This document shows, in pieces, positions 57,742-64,000 of a stretch of 64,000 nt of DNA. How positions within the stretch are numbered: the stretch's first letter is position 1; every line of letters begins with the position of its first letter. The stretch is taken from positions 1 through 64,000 of the forward strand of contig NZ_SSBK01000033.1 in the NCBI RefSeq assembly GCF_004795035.1, given 5' to 3'. Source of the DNA: Streptomyces sp. A0958 (GTDB taxonomy: Bacteria > Actinomycetota > Actinomycetes > Streptomycetales > Streptomycetaceae). The notes under the pieces are model-generated. The model ran no database searches and was not told the origin of the DNA. It saw only the letters and a list, made by a program, of their open reading frames with translations. The translations under genes and the position numbers were made by a program.

Positions 57742-59174
57742 CGCTCCCCCATCGGCAGGTCCACGGTGAACACCGCACCGCCGCCGGGAGCATTCGCCGC
57801 GAGGACGGTGCCGCCGTGCAGCCGGACGTTCTCCTGGGCGATGGCGAGGCCGAGTCCGCTGCCCGCCGACCGGGTGCGCGCCGCGTCGGCCTTGTAGAAC
57901 CGGTCGAAGATGTGCGGGAGCACGGCCTCCTCGATGCCGGGTCCGCTGTCCTCGACCTCCACGACGAGCCGGTCCCCGCCGTCCCGCCGACCGGTGCGCA
58001 CCCGCAGGGTGACCGGCTCGGTGCCGTGCCGCAGGGCGTTGCCGACCAGGTTGGCGACGATCACGTCGAAGCGGCGCGGGTCGAGCACCGCCCGTACGCC
58101 ATCGGCGAGTTCGGTGGTGACCCGGTCCTCCCAGCGGCGGCCCTGGAGCGTCTTGCGTACGGTCTCGGCGACATCTACCTCGTCCAGGTGCAGGTCGGCC
58201 GCCCGGGCGTCGAAGCGGGATATCTCCATCAGGTCCTCGACCAGTGTGGCGAGTTTCCCGGTCTCCGCGCTGATCAGCCGGACGGCGGCGGCGGTGTCGG
58301 GGCGCAGCTCGCCGGCGTCCTCGTCCAGGACCTCGGTCACGGCGAGCATGCCGGCGAGCGGGGTGCGCAGTTCGTGGGAGACGTCGGAGGCGAAGCGCCT
58401 GGCCCGCTCCTCGGCCCGGCGCAGCTCGTCGACGGACTCCTGGAGCTTGGTCGAGGACTCGTTGAACGTCCAGGCGAGATCGGCGAGTTCGTCGGCTCCG
58501 CGCACCGTGATGCGGGTGTCGAGTTCGCCCCGGCCGATGCCCGCGGCGGCCCGGCGCAGGTCGCGTACCGGGCGCAGGACGCTGCGGGCGGCGAGCAGGG
58601 CGGGCACCAGGGCGATGAGCAGGGCGGGCAGGGCGCCGTCGCGGGCCGCGGTGACCATCGCGGCCACGTTGGCCTCCTCGGTGGACAGCGGCATCACGGC
58701 GTAGAGGACGAGGCCGGTGGGCTGCCTGCCGTCGCCCCGGTCGAAGAGGGTGGGCATGCCGACGGTCAGCCACGGCGTGCCGTCCTTGACGACCCGCTGG
58801 AACGAGCCGTGGGCGTTGTCGCGGGCGGCCGTGCGCAGGCCGGCGGTGATCACCCCGGATGAGGGCCGGTCCGACGAGGAGACCCGCAGGTCCCCGTATT
58901 CGGCGAAGACGGTCCACGTGCGGGCCTTGCCCTCCCGGGCCAGCCGCAGGCACACCTGGCGCAGCTGGTCCCGGTCCGGCGGCAGGGTGACGGCCTGGGC
59001 GCTGATCCGGTCCCGGAACTGGGCGACGGCGGTGTCCTGGGCCTGCTGGAGTATCGCGGAGCGTGCCTCGCGGTAGGTGAGGGCGGCGGTGGTGGCGGCG
59101 CTGACGGCCGCGACGAACAGGAACGCCGCGATCAACCGGGTGCGCAGGCCGAACCGGGCGGCGAACAGCTTCAC
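57738..59174 (-). CDS. Sensor histidine kinase
   Basis: A 478-residue membrane kinase. The first transmembrane segment is TRLIAAFLFVAAVSAATTAAL, then an extracytoplasmic sensor domain (about 35-165), a second segment (ALPALLIALVPALLAARSVL), a HAMP linker, and a HisKA domain with the phospho-acceptor histidine in FASDVSHELRTPLAGML near residue 265. The ATPase domain has NLVGNALRHG (N box), VEVEDSGPGIEE (G1) and GSGLGLAIAQE (G2). It should phosphorylate the regulator encoded upstream. The GTG overlaps the regulator stop. The signal is unknown. Confidence 0.92.
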   Translation of the reverse strand: MKLFAARFGLRTRLIAAFLFVAAVSAATTAALTYREARSAILQQAQDTAVAQFRDRISAQAVTLPPDRDQLRQVCLRLAREGKARTWTVFAEYGDLRVSSSDRPSSGVITAGLRTAARDNAHGSFQRVVKDGTPWLTVGMPTLFDRGDGRQPTGLVLYAVMPLSTEEANVAAMVTAARDGALPALLIALVPALLAARSVLRPVRDLRRAAAGIGRGELDTRITVRGADELADLAWTFNESSTKLQESVDELRRAEERARRFASDVSHELRTPLAGMLAVTEVLDEDAGELRPDTAAAVRLISAETGKLATLVEDLMEISRFDARAADLHLDEVDVAETVRKTLQGRRWEDRVTTELADGVRAVLDPRRFDVIVANLVGNALRHGTEPVTLRVRTGRRDGGDRLVVEVEDSGPGIEEAVLPHIFDRFYKADAARTRSAGSGLGLAIAQENVRLHGGTVLAANAPGGGAVFTVDLPMGER

Positions 59175-59854
59175 GTGAGGGGTCCGAAGCGGTAGCCGAA
59201 GCCTCGTACGGTCTGGATGTAGCGGGGGCTGCCGGGCACGTCCTCGACCTTCTGGCGCAGCCTGCGCACGCAGGCGTCGACCAGTCGGGCGTCCCCGTGG
59301 TAGCTGTGCTCCCACACGTATTCGAGGAGCTGCTGGCGGCTGAAGACCTGCTCGGGCGAGGCCGAGAGGTGGAGCAGGAGCTTCAGTTCGGAGGGGGCGA
59401 GCAGCAGCCGCTCGCCGGCCTTCGCGACGGCGAGGCCCGCGCGGTCGACGGTCAGCTCGCCGTGCGACTCGGGGCCGCCGCGTCCTGCGGGGGCGGCGAG
59501 CCGGCGCAGCACGGCCCGGATGCGGGCCTCGATGACCTCCGTGCGGGCGGGTTTGACGATGTAGTCGTCGGCGCCCGCCTCCAGGCCCACCACGACGTCG
59601 AAGTCGTCGCCGCGCGCGGTGAGCATGATGACGGGCAGCTGGCTGGTCTCGCGGATGCGGCGGCAGACCTGGACGCCGTTCATGCCGGGCAGCATCAGGT
59701 CGAGGAGGACCAGATCGGGCCGGAACTCCCCCAGCGCGTCGAGCCCCGCCTCGCCCGTACCGACGGACCGCAGGTCGTGTCCGCGCCTGCGCAGCCCCAG
59801 TTCGACCCCTTCCCGCACGGAGGGGTCGTCTTCGATCAGCAGCACGCGAGGCAT
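59171..59854 (-). CDS. OmpR-family response regulator
   Basis: A 227-residue regulator. The receiver has the acidic pair in LLIEDDPSVREG, the phospho-acceptor in LVLLDLMLPGMNG near residue 52, and the Thr/Lys in MLTARGDDFD and DDYIVKPART. The C-terminal winged helix contains SRQQLLEYVWEHSYHGDARL and VDACVRRLRQKVEDVPGSPR. It is first in the regulator-kinase-GerMN lipoprotein operon. Its targets are probably envelope genes, and the neighbours femX-murJ and the L,D-transpeptidase are candidates. A GATACT -10 six bases before the ATG suggests a leaderless mRNA. Confidence 0.93.
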   Translation of the reverse strand: MPRVLLIEDDPSVREGVELGLRRRGHDLRSVGTGEAGLDALGEFRPDLVLLDLMLPGMNGVQVCRRIRETSQLPVIMLTARGDDFDVVVGLEAGADDYIVKPARTEVIEARIRAVLRRLAAPAGRGGPESHGELTVDRAGLAVAKAGERLLLAPSELKLLLHLSASPEQVFSRQQLLEYVWEHSYHGDARLVDACVRRLRQKVEDVPGSPRYIQTVRGFGYRFGPLT

Positions 59855-59860
59855 GGCGTC

Positions 59861-59866
59861 AGTATC
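59861..59866 (-). promoter_or_regulatory. -10 hexamer of the two-component operon (leaderless)
   Basis: On the minus strand GATACT is followed by six bases and the ATG at 59854. Confidence 0.45.
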
Positions 59867-59914
59867 CCAGCGGTCAAGGAGTGGATTCGAACGGGCGGGC
59901 GGTCCGGTCCCGGC

Positions 59915-61606
59915 TCAGGTGCGCCGCAGCCGGCCGCTTACGGCGTTCAGCGCGGCGCTCACCTCGGTGAGCCGCAGGGGACGGGCCAGCAGGGCCACGA
60001 CCAGGACGAGAACGGCCGTCCCGGCTGCCAGCGCGGCGAGGTCCCCGAGCCCCGACCCCTCCGTGTCGACGGCGCGGGCCGCCGCGTACGCCAGCAGCCC
60101 GGCGGGCACGCACGCGGCCATCAGCCGCACGTGCGCCCACACCCCGGGCGAGCGGGTGAGCGCGGGGCGCGCCGCACCGGGCGGGGAGAGCCTGCGGTGC
60201 AGGACGTACGCGGTGACGGCGAAGCCGCTGAGCAGGGCCACCGAGTACGCGCCCGCCATGCCCGTCACCGCCCAGCGCGGGGGCAGCAGCAGGTAGGCGA
60301 CGACGCAGAGACCGGCGTTGAGGGCGGCGATGACCAGGTTCAGCAGGAAGGGGGTGCGGGTGTCGCTCATCGCGTAGAAGCCCCGGGAGAGCACGTACTG
60401 CCCGGAGAAGGCGATGAGCCCGGGGGCGAACGCGGCCATCATGCCCGCCATCACCGTGATGTCCGCGGGCCCGGTGCGTCCGTAGCCGAAGACCGATCCC
60501 ATCACCCAGGGCGCGAGCGCCAGCAGGAGGGCGGCGGCCGGGACGACCACGGCCGCGGAGGTGCGCAGCGCGTACGAGAGGTCCCGCCGCACCCCGGCCA
60601 GGTCGCCGCCGGCCGCCGCCCGGCTCATCCGGGGCATCAGCGCGGTGACGAGGCTGACGGTCACGATGCCCTGCGGCACCACCCACAGCTGGTAGGCGTA
60701 GCTGTACGCGGTGTACCCGGCGCCGCCCGCGACGTGCTGGTCCACGGCGTGCTGGCCGGTCGCGGTGGAGAGCCGGGTCACGACCCAGTAGGCGGCCTGG
60801 TTGGTCAGGACGAGCATGACGAGCCAGCCGGCGGCGCGCAGCGGCCGGGTGAGCCCGTTGCCGCGCCAGTCGAACCGGGGCCGCCAGCGGAAGTTGGCGG
60901 CCCGCAGCGAGGGCACCAGCGCGAGGCTCTGCACGGCGATGCCCGCCGTGGTGCCCCAGCCCAGCCACTGGGCCTGCGCGGCGGTGAGCGTGCCGTCCGA
61001 GGTCGCGGCCGTCCAGAGGTAGAGCCCGAACACCGCGATGATCACGAGGTTGTTGAGGACGGGCGTCCACATCATCGCGCCGAACCGGTCGCGGGCGTTG
61101 AGCACCTGTCCCAGGAGCGTGAACAGCCCGTAGAAGAGGATCTGCGGCAGGCAGTAGCGGGCCAGGGCGATGGTGAGTTCGGCCTGCTCGCCGTCGTAGG
61201 TGGGGGCGTACACCGAAATGATCAGCGGCGCGCCGATGACGGCGAGCGCGGTGAGGGCGAGCAGCCCCGCCGTGCACAGGGTCAGCAGGCGGTCGGTGTA
61301 GGCGGCGCCGCCGTCGCTGTGCTCCTTGGCGGCCCGGACGAGTTCGGGGACGAAGACCGCGTTGAGGGCGCCGCCGATCAGCAGCATGTAGAGGATGTTG
61401 GGCACGGTGTTGGCGACCGTGTAGCCGTCGGCCCGCAGTCCGGTGCCGAGCGCGGCGACGACGACCGCCGAGCGTATGAACCCCGTCGCCCGCGAGACGA
61501 CCGAGCCCGCGGCCATGACGGCGCCGCTGCGCAGCACCGAGCCGGAGCCGCGGCTCCCGGGCTGTTCGGGGGCGGGTGCCGCGGGGGCGGCGTCCGCGGC
61601 CGTCAC
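59915..61606 (-). CDS. murJ: MurJ/MviN-type lipid II flippase
   Basis: A 563-residue MOP-superfamily membrane protein with about 14 hydrophobic segments. The start of the core is SGAVMAAGSVVSRATGFIRS and the loop ALNAVFVPELVRAAKE is typical of MurJ/MviN. It flips lipid II across the membrane. Here it is fused in expression to femX: its GTG overlaps the femX stop. It lacks the pseudokinase extension seen in mycobacterial MviN, and a second murJ paralogue elsewhere in the chromosome is expected. The first 20 residues are a disordered Ala/Pro tail. Confidence 0.9.
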   Translation of the reverse strand: MTAADAAPAAPAPEQPGSRGSGSVLRSGAVMAAGSVVSRATGFIRSAVVVAALGTGLRADGYTVANTVPNILYMLLIGGALNAVFVPELVRAAKEHSDGGAAYTDRLLTLCTAGLLALTALAVIGAPLIISVYAPTYDGEQAELTIALARYCLPQILFYGLFTLLGQVLNARDRFGAMMWTPVLNNLVIIAVFGLYLWTAATSDGTLTAAQAQWLGWGTTAGIAVQSLALVPSLRAANFRWRPRFDWRGNGLTRPLRAAGWLVMLVLTNQAAYWVVTRLSTATGQHAVDQHVAGGAGYTAYSYAYQLWVVPQGIVTVSLVTALMPRMSRAAAGGDLAGVRRDLSYALRTSAAVVVPAAALLLALAPWVMGSVFGYGRTGPADITVMAGMMAAFAPGLIAFSGQYVLSRGFYAMSDTRTPFLLNLVIAALNAGLCVVAYLLLPPRWAVTGMAGAYSVALLSGFAVTAYVLHRRLSPPGAARPALTRSPGVWAHVRLMAACVPAGLLAYAAARAVDTEGSGLGDLAALAAGTAVLVLVVALLARPLRLTEVSAALNAVSGRLRRT

Positions 61607-62760
61607 CGGCGCGCCAGGTAGGCCTGGAACGCCCGGTACAGCGTGTTGTTGGCGGCTCCGCCCACCGATGTCTCCCATTCTCCGAGGGTCTCCACGACCT
61701 GCCCGCCGGTGCCGAACTTCCAGCGCAGCAGCCCGAAGGGGCGGTCGTCGGGATCGAGCGTGGAGGATACCCCGCGCATGTCGTACACCTCCGCGCCGCG
61801 GTCCCGGGCGTCGCACATCATCTGCCACTGCAGGGCGTTGCTGGGGCGGACCTCGCGGCGGTGGTCGGCGGAGGCGCCGGTCTGGTACCAGACCCGCCGG
61901 CCGGTGCTGATGAGGGTGTGCGCGGCCAGGATCTCGCCCTCGTGCACGGCCAGGCACAGCTTCATCCGGCCCGGCTGTTCGGCGTTGAGCGCGGCGTACT
62001 GGCGCTGGTAGTAGGCGAGGGAGCGGCCGAGCCGGAAGCCGTCGCGTTCCTCGGTGATCCGCAGCAGCCGGTGGAACTCGGGCAGCTCGGCGGCGCTCCC
62101 GGTCACGATGCGCACCCCTGCCTTGCGCGCCCGGCGCACATTGCGCCGCCATTCCTGGTTGAGCCCGGCCCACAGGTCCTCGGTGCCGCGCCCGGCGAGC
62201 GGCACCCGGAAGACGTACCTGGGCTGGGCGTCCGCGTCGTCGCCGTCCCCGCCGCAGCGCCGCCAGCCGCGCGCCCGCAGCCGGTCCGCGACGGCGGCGC
62301 CGAGCGGGTCGACCTCGCTGGCCAGGACGTCGCCGACGGCGCGGCCGGGGCCTGTCGCGGCCTTGAGCCGGGGGGTGTCCCAGCGGCGGTAGGCGGGCGA
62401 GGGCCCGATGCGTACGGCGAATGCCCCGGCCGCGCGCAGGTGGGCGAGCAGCGGTCGCAGCCACCGGTCCATACCGGGGTCGGCCCAGTCGGTGACCGGC
62501 CCTTCCGGAAGGTAGGCGAAGTATTTCCGGGTGCCCGGGAATTGCCGGTAGAGGACGAGTGCGCTGCCGCTCAACACGCCGTCGTCGTCGTGCCAGCCGA
62601 GCCTTTCGGACGTCCATCCCTCTTTCACGCCCGCCCACGACGGGTACTGCAGAAAGCTGGCGTCCGCGTGCGTGGCCAGGTGCGCGCGGTGCTCGTCCGC
62701 CGTGAGGCCGTGTATGCGTAGTTCACGGCTGCGGTCTCCGGTCGCGAGCAGCGCTGACAT
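61603..62760 (-). CDS. FemA/B/X-family lipid II aminoacyltransferase
   Basis: A 385-residue FemABX protein with two GNAT-like halves. YLPEGPVTDWADPGMDRWLR near residue 85, EDLWAGLNQEWRRNVRRARK near 195 and VYDMRGVSSTLDPDDRPFGL, then LRWKFGTGG, are typical. It transfers an amino acid (glycine in Streptomyces FemX) from aminoacyl-tRNA to lipid II to start the cross-bridge. It is directly upstream of murJ, so bridge attachment and flipping are co-expressed. The ATG has GGAGG upstream. Confidence 0.9.
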   Translation of the reverse strand: MSALLATGDRSRELRIHGLTADEHRAHLATHADASFLQYPSWAGVKEGWTSERLGWHDDDGVLSGSALVLYRQFPGTRKYFAYLPEGPVTDWADPGMDRWLRPLLAHLRAAGAFAVRIGPSPAYRRWDTPRLKAATGPGRAVGDVLASEVDPLGAAVADRLRARGWRRCGGDGDDADAQPRYVFRVPLAGRGTEDLWAGLNQEWRRNVRRARKAGVRIVTGSAAELPEFHRLLRITEERDGFRLGRSLAYYQRQYAALNAEQPGRMKLCLAVHEGEILAAHTLISTGRRVWYQTGASADHRREVRPSNALQWQMMCDARDRGAEVYDMRGVSSTLDPDDRPFGLLRWKFGTGGQVVETLGEWETSVGGAANNTLYRAFQAYLARR

Positions 62761-62985
62761 GTCCGTGGCCCTCCCTCGTGGGCCCCGCGGTCTGCTCTGC
62801 GGGGCTGCACAGGATGCTCACAGCGGTCCATGACGGGTCCGCGCGCCGGATGTGACCGGACGATGACCGTTGCGCTGCGCTTCTTGTCACAGAAGGAATT
62901 CCTGCTTTTCCACGGATTTACGGAACTTAAGCTCCGGTGCATGCCTCTCCACCGACGACCGAGCAAGGCCCTGGAGGTTTTTCCG

Positions 62986-64000
62986 TTGATTCCCGCGATT
63001 CCCGCGCTCTGCGCCTTTCTGACACCGGTGCGCCCGCCGCGCCCCGCCCGGCTCGCGCTGATCGCCGGCACAGCGGTGCTCGGCGTCACGCTCACGGCCT
63101 GCTCCGGCGGGGCCGCCGCTTCGGACCGGGGCGACGCCGGCAAGGGAGGGGGCGCCGGTCCGTCGAAGGCGGCGCGGGCCGACATCTCGGTGAACCTGCA
63201 CGGCACCGCGGCCGCCGCGGGCAAGCCGGTGACCGTGACGCTGGCGGCCGGGAAGCTGCGCGAGGTCACCGTCTCGGCCACGCGGGGCCAGGCGCTCAGC
63301 GGCCGGATATCCGCCGACGGTCGGACCTGGACGTCCGACCGGGTGGCGGCGCCCGGCACCGCGTACCGCGTCGACGCGCGGGACACCGCGGGCGGCAGCG
63401 ACACGGCCGCGTTCACGACCGCGCCGGCGGTCAAGGTGAACAAGCTGACACTGGCGCCCGGCAAGAACACCACGGTCGGCATCGCCCAGCCGCTGTCGAT
63501 CGTGTTCGACAACCCGGTGAAGGACAAGGCGGCCGTCGAGAAGGCGCTCAAGGTGTCCACCTCGAACGACACCGAGGGCTCCTGGGGCTGGCTGCGCGAC
63601 TACTCGGGCCGCGACCGCGTCGACTGGCGCCCCAAGGAGTACTGGAAGTCCGGTACGCGCATCACGCTCGACGCCCAACTGAACGGCGTCGACTCGGGCC
63701 CGTCCGGCGGCTTCTTCGTACGGGACTACGCGACGACGTTCACGGTGGGCGCGAGCCAGGTGGTCAAGGTGGACCTCGACCGCCACCGGCTGGCGCTGCG
63801 GCGGGACGGCAGGACGGTCATGGACGTGCCGATGTCGGCCGGCACGCCGGGCGGCGACAAGGCGTCGTGGCGGGGCACTGCCGTGCTGATGGCGAAGGAG
63901 GGCACGATCAACATGCGCTCCGAGACGGTGGGCCTGGGCCACACCTACGACAAGATGGTCGACTACTCGATGCGTCTGACCTGGTCGGGCATGTACGCCC
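62986..64000 (+). CDS. L,D-transpeptidase lipoprotein (incomplete at window end)
   Basis: A frame running off the window. The signal region is ARLALIAGTAVLGVTLTACS with a LTAC lipobox. Next come an Ig-like module (about 60-150), a second (about 150-255, PLSIVFDNPVKDKAAVEKAL, WRPKEYWKSGTRITLDAQLN) and the start of the YkuD catalytic domain (VVKVDLDRHRLALRRDGRTV). The catalytic cysteine lies beyond the window. It makes 3-3 cross-links in peptidoglycan. The TTG at 62986 is chosen since GGAGG lies eight bases upstream; ATG 62941 and GTG 63028 are alternatives. Confidence 0.88.
   Translation, partial: MIPAIPALCAFLTPVRPPRPARLALIAGTAVLGVTLTACSGGAAASDRGDAGKGGGAGPSKAARADISVNLHGTAAAAGKPVTVTLAAGKLREVTVSATRGQALSGRISADGRTWTSDRVAAPGTAYRVDARDTAGGSDTAAFTTAPAVKVNKLTLAPGKNTTVGIAQPLSIVFDNPVKDKAAVEKALKVSTSNDTEGSWGWLRDYSGRDRVDWRPKEYWKSGTRITLDAQLNGVDSGPSGGFFVRDYATTFTVGASQVVKVDLDRHRLALRRDGRTVMDVPMSAGTPGGDKASWRGTAVLMAKEGTINMRSETVGLGHTYDKMVDYSMRLTWSGMYA

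Noticed and set aside
57211..59854. CseA-CseB-CseC of the sigE system
   Set aside because: No sigE gene precedes it and the gene order is regulator-kinase-lipoprotein; only general resemblance remains.

Overview
The window is high-GC actinobacterial chromosome and almost certainly Streptomyces. The support is GTG/TTG starts, many ATGA/GTGA gene overlaps, many probable leaderless genes, an ethylmalonyl-CoA operon followed by psd-pssA, secreted glycan hydrolases with ricin-type or discoidin modules, F420-linked enzymes, a FemX-MurJ pair and a Streptomyces-type interspersed repeat. No rRNA, tRNA or CRISPR array was seen.

Left edge (1-2572) is rearranged. The first codons of an IS4-type transposase leave the window at base 1. 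Next to it are an interrupted lipoprotein gene and a golvesin-domain gene that lacks its N-terminus. That gene abuts, head to head, a radical SAM gene that also lacks its N-terminus; both break within the same few bases (about 1747-1752). From 2705 to 17077 the layout is typical core Streptomyces: a secreted TAP-type peptidase, a HEAT-repeat protein, a duplicated 3-hydroxybutyryl-CoA dehydrogenase, a TetR regulator, a GNAT enzyme, the five-gene ethylmalonyl-CoA operon (ccr, ecm, malyl-CoA lyase, mesaconyl-CoA hydratase, methylsuccinyl-CoA dehydrogenase), then psd-pssA with a strong terminator.

17398-38804 is mixed accessory and metabolic DNA: a GH87 alpha-1,3-glucanase, glycerate kinase, a frameshifted Nudix gene, a sirtuin remnant, a methyltransferase, a CGNR regulator divergent from an Asp-nucleophile hydrolase, a manganese (yybP-ykoY) riboswitch in front of a TMEM165/GDT1 exporter, an alkylation-repair group (ada-alkA, ogt, TetR, AidB-like), a phytoene-desaturase-like enzyme, a GH16 beta-1,3-glucanase, a lipoate ligase and an amidase.

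39075-46261 has an LppX/LolA-like secreted protein, a four-gene reductive-pyrimidine-type operon (nitrilase/beta-ureidopropionase, aminotransferase, dihydropyrimidinase, F420 LLM oxidoreductase), an F420 PPOX protein, and a divergent XRE regulator/methionine aminopeptidase pair sharing one palindrome.

46341-56345 is a surface-polysaccharide region: acyltransferase, deacetylase-glycosyltransferase (MatB-like) and a small membrane protein form one operon; divergent from it are a GH26 lipoprotein with an (Arg-Ser)8 microsatellite and a QPY-repeat membrane beta-propeller protein, followed by a GH75 chitosanase and a gamma-glutamyltransferase. 56450-64000 ends with a membrane-anchored unknown protein and a cell-envelope set: an OmpR/histidine kinase/GerMN-lipoprotein operon, femX-murJ, and the start of an L,D-transpeptidase lipoprotein.
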